Assembly (NCBI GenBank): GCA_032622095.1
Contig: CP136066.1
Span: 200,592,978-200,656,977 of the forward strand
DNA: 64,000 nt
Source: Siphonodentalium dalli
Lineage: Eukaryota; Mollusca; Scaphopoda; Gadilida; Siphonodentaliidae
Direction: 5' to 3'
In this document: piece by piece, positions 23,690-34,491 of the stretch
Numbering within the stretch: position 1 is the stretch's first letter
Layout: each line of letters begins with the position of its first letter
The notes under the pieces: model-generated
The model's input: only the letters and a program-made list of their open reading frames with translations
Told to the model about the DNA's origin: nothing
The model's database searches: none
Translations under genes and position numbers: made by a program

Positions 23690-25260
23690 GAGCGAACCAC
23701 AGATTAACTATAATAGCCTGATCGGGCTACAATAGACCGATCGCTCTTCCTGACACAGTGCTCACTGTTATAAGAGAGGGAACTCTAAATTTATTAACAA
23801 TTTGAATCTGTTTGTTTTAATATCTGTATACATGTACATGTATGTTTATTTTGAATATTCTCAGTATACAGTAAATAATTATTTGGTGTCTTGCAAAAGA
23901 ATTCAGTATTAATTTTGTTTACGTATTGGTTGAGAGATATCAATAAAACAGTTTAGTGTGACTCCCCTTATCCCGGATACATGCTGGCTGTGAAAGACCG
24001 ATCGGTTTATTTTAGTTTATTTTACCGGTAGTCTACTCTATTATAGATCGGTAAGTAGTTCACCCAGACCTGTTTAAGATATCTGATTGATAATGGTTAT
24101 ATGGTTCAATCCCATTAGTGCCCACATATAACAATATAATTCAATCATTGCAATTAATCGCAAACGTTTGTGATAAATCGCCAAGTATGGTAGTTGGCGA
24201 TTTATCAGAAATATGTTTTCGATTTATCGCAAAGTTGTTTTAACTTTGAATGTTCTTAGTGAATAATATTATATTATGATGTTGTCTTGATAAAAAAAAA
24301 TCGGAACTAATTTTGTTTTGTTTTTGAAGTATAGGTTGATCGATAATAATAGAACCGTTTAGAGTTACTCCCCTTATCCCAGATACATGATACAAGGTAC
24401 ATGCTGGCTGTGAAAGAATGATTGGTCTATTTTAACCTCATCGGCTATTGTGATAAATCTCAAACATCTTTGCGATAAACGTATAATCACCAAGTAGTTA
24501 ATTGAGAGTTATTGTAAAGATGTTTGAGATTTATCGCAAAGGTTTGGCAATTTATCGCAAAGTTGTTTTAATTTTGAATATTCTCAGTAAAAAATCTCCA
24601 AAAGAGATCAGAATTAATTTTTGTTTCAAGTATTGGTTTGCTTCTTTTGTATGTTGGCTGTGAAAGACCGATCAGTCTATTTTAGCCCGACCATGCTATC
24701 ATAGATCGATTTGTGGTTCATCCAGACCTGTTTAAGATGTCTGATTTATTATTTTTATACCGTTCAAGCCCATTAGTGCCAACATGAACACATAACAATA
24801 TATCTGCAATAAATCACAAACCTTCGTGATAAATCTCAAACATGTTTACGATAAATTGTAAAGTATAATCACCAAGTACATGTAGTTTGAGAGTTATCGT
24901 AAAGATGCTTGAAATTTATTGCAAAGGTTTGCTAGTTATCGCAAAGGTCTGCGAGGTATTGCAAAGGTGTTTGTGAATTTTCACAAAGTCGTTTTGTGAT
25001 TTATCACAAAGATTTGCCCCCCTCATCACACATGCATTCTGGCTGTAAATGACCAAACGGTCGGTCTATCTTAGCCTGACCATGCTATTATAGAGCGATT
25101 GGAGTTCACCCAGACTTGTATGATTTATGTTTATACAGTTAAAGCAAACTGATTTTATTAATTGCAAACATTTGTTATAAATCGAAATCCTTTGCACTAA
25201 ATCGCATACATGTACTAGTATATTTATTGTATAGAAGTTTGCGATTTATCGCGAATTAGT
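23690..25260. repeat. Irregular tandem repeat with GCGATTTATC words
   Basis: The phrase CTGGCTGTGAAAGACCGATCGG and relatives starts units at about 23984, 24403, 24655 and 25031. Each is followed by TATTATAGATCG, CACCCAGACCTGTTTAAGAT, CCCATTAGTGCC and a cluster of TTTGCGATAAATC / GATTTATCGCAAA words in both orientations. Units are ~250-420 bases and diverged. Function unknown. Confidence 0.7.
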
Positions 25261-25389
25261 CTTTTTCATATTACACACAAATTAAGAATTACGGCCCATT
25301 ATTTTAGACATTCAGACACATTTTACTCCATGTGCAGGGAACAGGCCATTTCGGTTTGCTTCCCGTGCATTTTTTGGTTTGGTTATGAT

Positions 25390-25800
25390 ATGGGACCAAA
25401 TTTGGTTTCTAATTTGGTTCAACTATTGTACCAAAAATAGGGCCACTTTAAATTGGTTCTAAATTTGGTCCCTATTTTGGTACTCCCACAGCGACAAGGG
25501 TCCGGACCAATTTTGGTACCATATGGGACCAATTTTGGTTTCTAATTTGGATCACTATTGTACCAAAAATAGGACCACTTTAAATTGGTTCTAAATTTGG
25601 TCCCTATTTTGGTACTCCCACAGCGACAAGGGCCCGGACCAATTTTGGTACCATATGTGACCAATTTTGGTTTCTAATTTGATTCACTATTGTACCAAAA
25701 ATAGGACCACTTTAAATTGGTTCTAAATTTGGTCCCTATTTTGGTACTCCCACAACGACAAGGTTCAGGACCAATATTGGTTCCATATGGTACCAAAACT
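25390..25800. repeat. ~122-bp subterminal tandem repeat of the CACTG element
   Basis: Three units sharing GGTTCTAAATTTGGTCCC, TATTTTGGTACTCCCAC and CGACAAGGG..CGGACCAA. Confidence 0.88.
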
Positions 25801-25810
25801 TTTTGCAGTG

Positions 25811-25870
25811 TACGGATGGACGGACGGACGCACGGACAGGTTCAAAACAGTATACCCCCCTTTTTAAAGG
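25811..25870. repeat. Right remainder of the ~175-bp tandem repeat
   Basis: Resumes with TACGGATGGACGGACGGACG and ends in TATACCCCCCTTTTTAAAGG. It is the continuation of the array broken at 22256. Confidence 0.65.
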
Positions 25871-26408
25871 GAGTAAAATGACAACTTTATCAATGATGTT
25901 TGCCCACGACATCTTGCAAAAATAGGTTAACGCATAGCTTTCTGGAATTTCATGTAATTCGCGAACCTTTGAGTGGGAAAATCACAGTGAAAGGTTACCG
26001 GTCAATGGGACACATCTACCCGTTCCAAAATAGCATTGAAAGTACCCAAGTGACCGTGACGATGTTCACCGATTTACCCGTACCCGTTCCCGTCGGACGG
26101 GTATCGCAAACTAGCTAATGTGATCTGGAAGCTCGAAAATTAAGTGGGTGAATCGCACAAAGATCTAGACCACAGCGCAGGGGCATGCACAGCCCCATCG
26201 AGTTCTGAAGTTTATTTGAGACTTGTCTAGGTAAAACAATTCATTCTGCATTATGCCTATTCTGAGAAACTTAACTGTCCATAGGCTATTCATTTCAAAA
26301 TGGTCTAGATCAAGCCAGAATGAATTGTATTGATAAAACACTATAATTAAAAATTTTATATTTGCATTTGCATATTTGCTGGATTTTGTCCACTGAAATA
26401 ATAAATAC
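25871..26408. other. Spacer, no feature recognised
   Basis: The frames at 25900-26118 and 26165-26443 have no recognisable domain. No splice-site pairs could be argued. Confidence 0.4.
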
Positions 26409-26539
26409 GTTACGGGACTCTTAGCGGTCGGATATGGTTTCATGTGAGGCTCAGCGATATCAATATTAGGCTCGGTCTACGGCCTATCCTAATATTAATC
26501 TCACTTCGCCTCATATCCGACCACTAAGCGTCCCGTAAA
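26409..26539. repeat. Foldback palindrome
   Basis: Left arm TTACGGGACTCTTAGCGGTC with GGATATG, right arm the inverse (CATATCC, GACCACTAAGCGTCCCGTAA). An inner pair CAATATTAGG/CCTAATATT surrounds GTCTACGGCC. Probably a small foldback element; no target duplication was identified. Confidence 0.7.
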
Positions 26540-27689
26540 TTATAGTATGACTGCATATCAATATTTCGTTTATTTATTGACTTGATCACCGGGACGTCAT
26601 AAAAGTGACTGATTACAGTATAATGATAGAAATCTATTTAAAAATCTGAGACCAGTTTAATGCATGAAGACTACGAGCGACAACTCTATATATCAAGTGA
26701 TAACCGGAACCCCAACGGTATACCCACTGTGGGGGAACTTCTCCTGGCGACTTGGTTCTCTACCGAGCAATATTTACATTCTCTTCCGAGCAAAGTTTCC
26801 TCATTTTCGTGACATCGTCTTACTCACAGCAAGTTTTCTGCCACGTGTTACCTCGAATCACTACAACAGAAATAGCAATGGACGCACAAGTGAAGTTAAG
26901 TAATATTTGTCCCAACATCGAGTCAGTTTATCGTCAGAATTTCAAATGTTATTGGGAAATTACTTGGTATTTGTCAGTTGGCGAGAAAAATTCTTCATTT
27001 CCACAACATTTGTTTCAAACTAATACTCATAAACATTCTTCGTAACTTTTAAAATATGAGCCTTCGACATCCACTGGGGGATGTTAAAAAAATCAACTGT
27101 AACTCGCATTTTTTTTAATTAGAAACTTACTCGCGGTGGCTCCGGTTATCTAAATATGTGCGGAGTAGTTTTTACGTGTCCACATCTAACGCCAAAATCA
27201 TGTTCAAACAATTATTGGGCTAAAACAAGATACTGTATTTGGTTCACATTACCTAAATACAGTTACCGGCTCACAATTATAACATCTCTTTCTCACAAAG
27301 TTACGACATGCACACAATTACTGAGCACATATGATATTGTTGTTTCTCGCGGACAGTATTTCTCTTCGCGTACACGTGCATTTGACATATTTAGTTCCTG
27401 AAGTTTCTGTATTGATTGATAGGTATAACATAAGACGTTTCGACCAGAGGGATGATACATGTACATTTAACATATGTCACTGGGCAATAGTTGTTGTGTT
27501 TTATTTTCAGTATAAACTTGGACAGGAATTGTGATTATTATTAGAACTGTATAACATTTTTGAAAGCAATTTTATTTTATCACACTTATAAGTGAATTAT
27601 ATGTAATAGTATGCGTTTCACCTGTTTATGTTTAGGCACAGTGAAGCAAATACGTCTGCGAACGAATTAGTATTATTTTTGTTTCCCGA
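26540..27689. other. Spacer, no gene supported
   Basis: Several 65-97-codon frames at 26664-27534 overlap each other in different phases and show no domain. Confidence 0.4.
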
Positions 27690-28500
27690 TTCGTGATGAC
27701 AATCATGGATTGCAATCATTGAATTTATCCTGGTAATTGATTCAATGTTTAGTGCGATATCGGCTCAAAATCCCATACAATCATGGAATTTCTCCTGGTA
27801 ATTAATTCAATGTTTACTGAGATATCAGCTCAAATAAGTCACTAACAAGCATGCAACCTCGAGCTGGGGCTACCCCTACTGTGAAGTAGATTATTGAGGA
27901 TCAAATATTAACAAAGAAATATATTCTCTGTCCTTGCATTTGTGTGGTGAATGTTATAAAGTTTCCTGTTAGAAAGGGGTCAGAACATCAAAACGTTCCC
28001 AAGGTTCCCACTTTGTGTACTGGTGGAATATGATCTCTACCGGCGTAGCCAAGTAGAGTGGGGGTGAATTGCATGATCTAGTGTACACACACACACGCAC
28101 GGACGGACGGACGACGAGTGATGACAATCATGGATTACAATCATGGAATTTCTGCCTGGTAATTAATTCAACGTTTTTGCGATATCGGCTCAAATAAGTC
28201 ACTAAAAAGCATGCAATCTCGAGCTGGGGCCGCCCCTACTGTGAAGTAGATTATTGAGGATCAAATATGATCAAAGAAATATATTATCTGTCTTGTTTGT
28301 TTAATGTTATAAAGTTCCCTGTCAGAACGGGTCAGAATATCAAAAAGTTCCCTAAAATTCTCACGTTTTGTACTGCATGGTGGAATATTATCTCTACTGT
28401 CGTAACCATGCAGAGTACAGAATAATTGCATGATCTAGTGCACACAGACGGGCGGACGGACTCCCCGACGGACAGACAAGCTGATTGCGGGGGGGGGGGG
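27690..28500 (+). repeat. Two direct copies of a ~400-bp dispersed repeat
   Basis: The copies at about 27700-28100 and 28115-28500 share GTGATGACAATCATGGATT, TCTCGAGCTGGGG(C), GCCCCTACTGTGAAGTAGAT, TATTGAGGATCAAATAT and a GGTGGAATAT(G/T)ATCTCTAC box. Each closes with a GGACGGACGG-type tail; the second ends in G(16) at 28488-28503. Inverted relatives are at 11.5-12.1 kb. Confidence 0.8.
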
Positions 28501-28503
28501 GGG

Positions 28504-28951
28504 TATACAAAGTGCAAGTAGACTTTTCAGTTTAAAACAAATTGTGACACTCGGGAATTTCAGAAAAAAAACAGGAACGGAATTTCGGCAGATTTGGACG
28601 CCAAGACACTGATAATATTGATATCGACAACTCGGCAGAGTTAGTTAAGTCACCAAAAATGAGGTAGTTTGGAAGCCCGTAGACAATTAGAGTACCTACA
28701 AAAATAAGGATATTTTCAGTACATGTAGAGTAAAATTATCGAGCGTTGGAATGCCTTCGAATGCATATCATGTGCTGATTTAACATTGCCAACAGAAATG
28801 TTCCAGTCTAAAAACTCTATCCCAAGATTCATTAGCCATTATGGCTGAACTGGCTGCCATGCACGGGAACTATTGCATTTCCACACTACAAATAATTTTG
28901 ACACAAAGGAGTATGTCTTGCACCATATGAGTGGTCTATAGACTAAGGGTG
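28504..28951. other. Spacer, no feature recognised
   Basis: Nothing supported. Confidence 0.4.
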
Positions 28952-29126
28952 AATATATAAGGATTAACTGTCATGTGGACTGTTTTTATGGAGATGTAAT
29001 CGTGAGGCAAGTGGTCATAACTTGTGTAAAACCCGAAGGGTTTTACATACAAGTTATGACCACTTACCTCACGGTTACATCTCCATAAAAACAGTCCTCA
29101 TGACAGTTAATCCTTATATTTATATA
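28952..29126. repeat. Long near-perfect palindrome
   Basis: Arms of ~80 bases (ATATATAAGGATTAACTGTC..., CATAACTTGT) meet at GTAAAACCCGAAGGGTTTTAC near 29037, with only a few mismatches. It can fold into a single hairpin. No terminal duplication was found. Confidence 0.9.
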
Positions 29127-29597
29127 CATTTATCGAAAAAGCCACTTTTGTAAATGTATTTAAATCGAAAAGTGTATCGTGACAAAACGAGCCCAAAATA
29201 ACCCATAGCACCCTTGGCAAAAGTTAACAGGAACAATTGAAACCCGATGATTTATTAAGTCAATCCTGCGTGAATCCAAATGCGCCCAAAACATTACGCG
29301 TTCGTCTTTCCAGACCCAAATGACGTATCGATGTTGTTATGAGCTGACGTATCGATGTTGTTATGAGCTGTTGCGCATTCACCGATAAATAACTGCAACT
29401 AGCCACGTGGGCTCCGACCAATCAGAATGCTGGATTTAGTGATGACAACACTTAGTATGTAAATATATGATTGAGAACACATCTTATTATATGCTTTTTC
29501 AGTGAAAAACGGCCGGAAAATAAACGGCCTATCAACCTTGTCCCAGCAAGAAAATACGATTCTGTAATTAGCTTTTAGTATTTATCTTCATATCAAC
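29127..29597. other. Spacer with small direct duplication
   Basis: GACGTATCGATGTTGTTATG is repeated in tandem at about 29321 and 29345. Otherwise unremarkable. Confidence 0.5.
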
Positions 29598-30276
29598 TCA
29601 TATATATTTTTGAAGATCTCTGTGTGTCTGTCTGTATGTTTGTTTGTCTGTATGTATGTCATTTATAAAAATCTACGATTCTCGACCGATCGGGACGAAA
29701 CTTGGTAAGTGTGTGTAGTTTGACCAGGCGGTCGTCGTTGTCGTATTGGCGAGCCCGTGCGACGCCCGTGCAGCGCATGCGCAGACGAGATCTCAGAAAC
29801 GGGTGGAGCTATCGACTTGAAATTTGCTATGTGAATGTATCTTGCCCCGGATACGAATTTTATCGGGTCGCCGAGCCCGTGCGACGCCAGCTTCGCGCAG
29901 ACCAGATCTCGGAAACGGGTGGAGCTATCGACTTGAAATTTGGTCTGTGAATGTATCTTGCCCATGATTTTATCGGATCGCCGAGCCCATGCGACGCCAG
30001 CTTCGCGCATGCGCAGACCAGATCTCGGAAACGGGTGGAGCTATCGACTTGAAATTTGGTAGGTGAATGTATCTTGCCCCGGATACGAATTTTATCGGGT
30101 CGCTGAGCCCGTGCGACGCTAGCTTCGCGCATGCGCAGTCCAGATATCGGAAACGGGTAGAGCTATCGACTTGAAATTTGGTTTTTGAATAGCCCGGACA
30201 ACGTCGGGTTGGGTAGAGCTATCGACTTGAAATTTGGTTTTTGAATAGCCCGGACAGCGTCGGGCTCATCGGCTAG
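29598..30276 (+). mobile_element. Helitron-like unit 1 (GCGCATGCGC family)
   Basis: Starts TCATATATATTTTTGAAGAT and ends ...GGACAGCGTCGGGC-TCATCGG-CTAG. The body is three to four ~121-base repeats with CCCCGGATACGAATTTTATC, GAGCCCGTGCGACGCCAGCT and CGCGCATGCGCAG. The tail sequence (GGGTAGAGCTATCGACTTG) is duplicated once. Confidence 0.75.
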
Positions 30277-31397
30277 TCTCCTATATATTTTGAAGACCTC
30301 TGTCTGTCTGTCTGTCTGTATGTCATTTATACAAATCTACGATTCTCGACCGATCGGGACGAAACTTGGTACGTGTGTGTAGTTTGACCAGGCGGTCGTC
30401 GTTGTCGTATTGGCGAGCCCGTGCGACGCCCGAGCAGTGCATGCGCAGACGAGATCTCGGAAACGGGTGGAGCTATCGACTTGAAATTTGTGTACTGGTG
30501 GAATATGATCTTGGATGTATCTTGCCCCGGATACGAATTTTATCGGGTCGCCGAGCCCGTGCGACGCCAGCTTCGCGCATGCGCAGACCAGATATCGGAA
30601 ACGGGTGGAGCTATCGACTTTAAATTTGGTATGTGAATGTATCGTGCCCAGGATACGAATTTTATCGGGTCGCCGAGCCCGTGCGACATCAGCTTCGCGC
30701 ATGCGCAGACGAGATCTCGGAAACGGTGGAGCTATCGACTTGAAATTTGCTATGTGAATGTATCTTGCCCCGGATACGAATTTCATCGGGTCACCGAGTC
30801 CGTGCGACGCCAGCTTCGCGCATGCGCAGACGAGATCTCGGAAACGGGTGGAGCTGTCGACTTGAAATTTTGTATGTGAATGTATCTTGCCCCGGATACG
30901 AATTTTATCGGGTCGCCGAGCCCGTGCGACGCCAGCTTCGCACATGCGCAGACCAGATCTCGGAAACGGGTAGAGGTATCGACTTGAAAATTCCTATGTG
31001 AATGTATCTTGCCCCGGATACGAATTTTATCGGGTCGCCGAGCCCGTGCGACGTCAGCTTCGCGCATGCGCAGACGAGATCTCGGAAACGGTGGAGGTAT
31101 CGACTTGAAATTTGCTATGTGAATGTATCTTGCCCCGGATACGAATTTTATCGGGTCGCCGAGCCCGTGCGACGCCAGCTTCGCGCATGCGCAGACCAGA
31201 TCTCGGAAACGGTGGTGCTATCGACTTGAAATTTGGTATGTGAATGTATCTTGCCACGGATACGAATTTTATCGGGTCGCCGAGCCCGTGCGACGCCAAC
31301 TTCGCGCATGCTCAGACCAGACCTCGGAAACGGGTAGAGCTATCAACTTGAAATTTGGTTTTTGAATAGCCCGGACAACGTCGGGCTCATCGGCTAG
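30277..31397 (+). mobile_element. Helitron-like unit 2 (GCGCATGCGC family, long)
   Basis: TCTCCTATATATTTTGAAGA to CTAG at 31394-31397. Carries about seven ~121-base repeats. Near 30489 it contains a short foreign phrase (TGTACTGGTGGAATATGATC) that also occurs in the repeat at 27.7-28.5 kb. All open frames across it are repeat shadows. Confidence 0.8.
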
Positions 31398-31703
31398 TCT
31401 ATTTTATATTTTGAAGACCTCTGTCTGTCTGTATGTCCTTTATAGAATCGAAAACGGGTTGACCGATCGAGACCAAACTTCCTATCCAAAGGTAAAATCC
31501 CACGAGAATCGTCGACGTCGCATTTTGGAGAAGCCCAGAGCACCCGTTCTCCACTCTAAGTCACAAAAAACGGCACTGCGGTGGTTAATCAAGTGATAAT
31601 TTAATGAGCGTTTGTTTTTGACGCATCGCTATAAAGATCGTTTGTTTACCATTCAACGTTATTAGCATCTGCAGAGAGATATACGGGAACATCTAATATA
31701 TAG
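31398..31703 (+). mobile_element. Helitron-like unit 3, truncated (CACAAAAAACGGCACTG family)
   Basis: Normal start (TCTATTTTATATTTTGAAGA), then AATCGAAAACGGG...GATCGAGACCAAACTTCC and CACAAAAAACGGCACTG as in the unit at 34492. It lacks the hairpin and CTAG end and passes into a GCGCATGCGC-family remnant at about 31704. Confidence 0.65.
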
Positions 31704-32012
31704 AAACGGGTGGAGCTATCGACTTGAAATTTGGTATGTGAATGTATCTTACCCCGGATACGAATTTTATCGGGTCGCCGAGCCCATGCGACGCCATCTT
31801 CGCGCATGCCCCGACCAGATCTCGGAAACGGGTGGAGCTATCGACTTGAAAATTGGTATGTGAATGTATCTTGCCCCGGATACGAATTTTATTGGGTCGC
31901 CGAGCCCGTGCGACGCCAGCTTCGCGCATGCGCAGACCAGATCTCGGAAACGGGTAGAGCTATCGACTTGAAATTTTTGAATAGCCCGGACATCGTCGGG
32001 CTCATCCGCTAG
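31704..32012 (+). mobile_element. 3' remnant of a GCGCATGCGC-family unit
   Basis: Two to three ~121-base repeats without a unit start, ending GCCCGGACATCGTCGGGC-TCATCCG-CTAG. Confidence 0.7.
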
Positions 32013-32396
32013 TCTCATATATATTTTGAAGACCTCTGTCTGTTTGTCTGTTTGTCTGTTTGTTTGTCATTTATACAAATCTACGATTCTCGACCGATCG
32101 GGACGAAACTTGGTACGTGGGTGTAGTTTGACCAGGCGGTCGTCGTTGTCGTATTGGCGAGCCCGTGCGACGCCCGTGCAGCGCATGCGCAGACGAGATC
32201 TCGGAAACGGGTGGAGCTATCGACTTGAAATTTGCTATGTTAATGTATCTTGCCCCGGATACGAATTTTATCGGGTCGCCGAGCCCGTGCGACACAAGCT
32301 TCGCGCATGCGCAGACCAGATCTCGGAAACGGGTAGAGCTATCGACTTGAAATTTGGTTTTTTAATAGCCCGGACAACGTCGGGCTCATCGGCTTG
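32013..32396 (+). mobile_element. Helitron-like unit 4 (GCGCATGCGC family, short)
   Basis: TCTCATATATATTTTGAAGA to a decayed end CTTG after GCCCGGACAACGTCGGGC-TCATCGG. Has one full repeat plus flanks, so it shows the minimal form of the family. Confidence 0.78.
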
Positions 32397-33000
32397 TCTA
32401 TTATATATTTTGGAAGATCTGTGTGTTTAAGGGTGTGTGTGTGTAATCGAAAACGGCCGACCCAATTTCGATGAAACTTGGTATGTGGGGGTATTTTCGA
32501 CCGGGGGTGACATAGGCCTATTAATTTGCCCTTGCGACGTGACCTTGACCTTGAAATCGGGTCAATTCAAGGTCAAACGCCCGAATATCACGGGATTTCG
32601 ATGAAACTTGGTATGTGGGGGTATTTTCGGCCGGAAAGTGGCATAGGCCTATTAATTTGCCCGTGCGACGTGACTTTGACCTTGAAATCGGGTCATTTCA
32701 AGGTCAAACACCCGAATATCACGGGATTTCGATCAAACTTGGTCAAGGTCACGTCGCACGGGTAAATTAATAGGCCTATATCACTCCCCGTCCGTTTTCG
32801 AATCCATCGATTACAAACACACACACAGACACACACACGGACATATCTTCCAAGATATATAATAGACTAGAAGGTGACCCGACTTCATCCGGGCTTTGAC
32901 CTTGAATTGTCCATTTTGAAGGTCAAGGTCAAGTGGGGTCACGATTTGACCAGTCCAAAACGCTGCCCGGACAAAAGTGCCCGACAAACGTGCCCGTCGG
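32397..33000. mobile_element. TGACCTTGACCTT-family unit with inverted partner
   Basis: A forward unit starts at 32397 (TCTATTATATATTTTGGAAG) and carries GACCTTGACCTTGAAATCGG blocks. From about 32740 the text runs in reverse: the inverse of a unit start (TCCAAGATATATAATAGA at 32849-32866) is directly preceded by its body and followed by the inverse of a unit end (CTAGAAGGTGACCCGACTTC). So a head-to-tail joint is itself inverted here. Confidence 0.65.
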
Positions 33001-33494
33001 CCGGGGAGTGGCATAAGCTTATTAATTTGCCCGTGCGACGTGACCTTGACCTTGAAATCGGGTCATTTCAAGATCAAACGCCCGAATATCACGGGATTTT
33101 GATGAAGATTAGTATCTAGGGATACTTTCGTATGGGGGGTCTCATAGGCGTATTCATTTTCCCGTGCGACGTGACCTTGACCTTGAAATCGGGTCAATTC
33201 AAGGTCAAATCGCGAATTTTGATGGGATTTCGACGATATTTGATACTTTGGGTTACTTTTGTCCACTGGGTGTTTTGGACGGGTCGAGTCGTGAGCCCGA
33301 CCTGACCTTGACCTTCAAAATGATAAATTCAAGGTCAAATCGGGTAAAACCGGATGGATTTCGACGGGCACGTTTGTCGGGTACTTTTGTCCGGGCAGCG
33401 TTTTGGACTGGTCAAATCGTGACCCCACTTGACCTTGACCTTCAAAATGGACAATTCAATGTCAAAGCCCGGACGAAGTCGGGTCACCTTCTAG
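33001..33494 (+). mobile_element. TGACCTTGACCTT-family unit, 3' part
   Basis: Forward body with four CGTGACCTTGACCTTGAAATC / GACCTTGACCTTCAAAATG blocks, ending CCCGGACGAAGTCGGG-TCACCTT-CTAG. Confidence 0.75.
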
Positions 33495-33851
33495 TATCAT
33501 ATATATTTTGAAGTACTCTGTCTGTCTGTCTGCCTGTCTGTATGTTTGTCTGTCATTTATGTAAATCTACGATTCTCGATTTTGATGAAAATTAGTGTCT
33601 AGGGATACTTTCGTATGGGGGCTCTCATATGCATATTCATTTGCCCGTGCGACGTGACCTTGACCTTGAAATCGGGTCAATTGAAGGTCAAATCGCGAAT
33701 TTTTATGGGATTTCGACGATATTTGATACGTAGGGTTACGTTTGTCCACTGGGTGTTTTGGACGGGTCGAGTCGTGAGCCCGACCTGACCTTGACCTTCA
33801 AAATGATAAATTCAAGGTCAAATCGACGGACGAAGTCGGGTCACCTTCTGG
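33495..33851 (+). mobile_element. Helitron-like unit (TGACCTTGACCTT family, short)
   Basis: Starts (TA)TCATATATATTTTGAAGTAC with a CTGTCTGT run and ends GGACGAAGTCGGG-TCACCTT-CTGG. The variant CTGG still fits CTRR. Confidence 0.72.
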
Positions 33852-34491
33852 TCTATTATATATTTTGGGAAATCTGTGTGTCTGTCTGTGTGTCTGTCTG
33901 TCTATTCGCGATTGACTCGAAAACGGCCGAGCCGATTTCGATTAAACTTGGTATGTGGCGGTACATTCGGCCGGGGACTGGCATGGGCCTATTAATTTGC
34001 CCATGCGACGTGACCTTGACCTTGAAATCGGGTCATTTCAAGGTCGAACGCCCGAGTATCACGGGATTTCGATGAAAATTAGTGTCTAGGGATACTTTCG
34101 TATGGGGGAGTGTTGTAAGCCTATTCGTTTGCCCGTGCGACATGACCTTTACCTTGAAATCGGGTCAATTCAAGGTCAAATCGCGAATTTTTATGGGATT
34201 TCGACGCAATTTTATACATGGGGTTACTTTTGTCCACTGAGTGTTTTGGACGGTTCGAATCGTGAGCCCGACCTGACCTTGACCTTCAAAATGATCAATT
34301 CGAGGTCAAATCGGGTAAAACCGGATGGATTTCGACAGGTACTTTTGTCGGGTACTTTTGTCCGGGCAGTGTTTTGGACGGGTCAAATCGTGACCCCACC
34401 TGACCTTGACCTTCAAAATGGACAATTCGAGGTCAAATTCGCCGAAAAGCAGAGGGGAAACAGACCGGACGAAGTCTGGTCCACCTGCTAG
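33852..34491 (+). mobile_element. Helitron-like unit (TGACCTTGACCTT family)
   Basis: TCTATTATATATTTTGGGAA to CTAG at 34488-34491. The terminal hairpin GACCGGACGAAGTCTGGTC differs from its neighbours on both arms while staying paired. Confidence 0.78.

Larger units (their letters stand above)
22257..25810. mobile_element. CACTG-ended (EnSpm/CACTA-like) non-autonomous element
   Basis: Begins CACTGCAAAATATTTTGGT and ends ACCAAAACTTTTTGCAGTG, flanked by TA on both sides (22255-22256, 25811-25812). Both ends carry a subterminal set of TTTTGGTACC / GGTACCAAAA words: a tight palindrome at 22320-22430 on the left and three ~122-bp tandem units at 25390-25800 on the right. CACTR ends and dense subterminal repeats are EnSpm/CACTA traits. 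Joining the flanks would restore a continuous GGACGGAC run, so this is a clean insertion. The 3.5-kb interior has no transposase. Confidence 0.78.

Noticed and set aside
24100-24115. tRNA-like B box (GGTTCAATCCC)
   Set aside because: No A box at the right distance and no cloverleaf. The word is part of a tandem repeat unit, and other units carry changed versions.
22257-25810. Two independent foldback elements instead of one CACTG element
   Set aside because: Only the outermost ends match as inverted repeats with TA flanks, and the GGACGGAC array is restored by treating the whole as one insertion.
29663-32430. Overlapping arginine-rich open frames of 60-202 codons on both strands
   Set aside because: They are translations of the ~121-bp Helitron-like repeats. 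Phases shift with each unit and none resembles a protein family.
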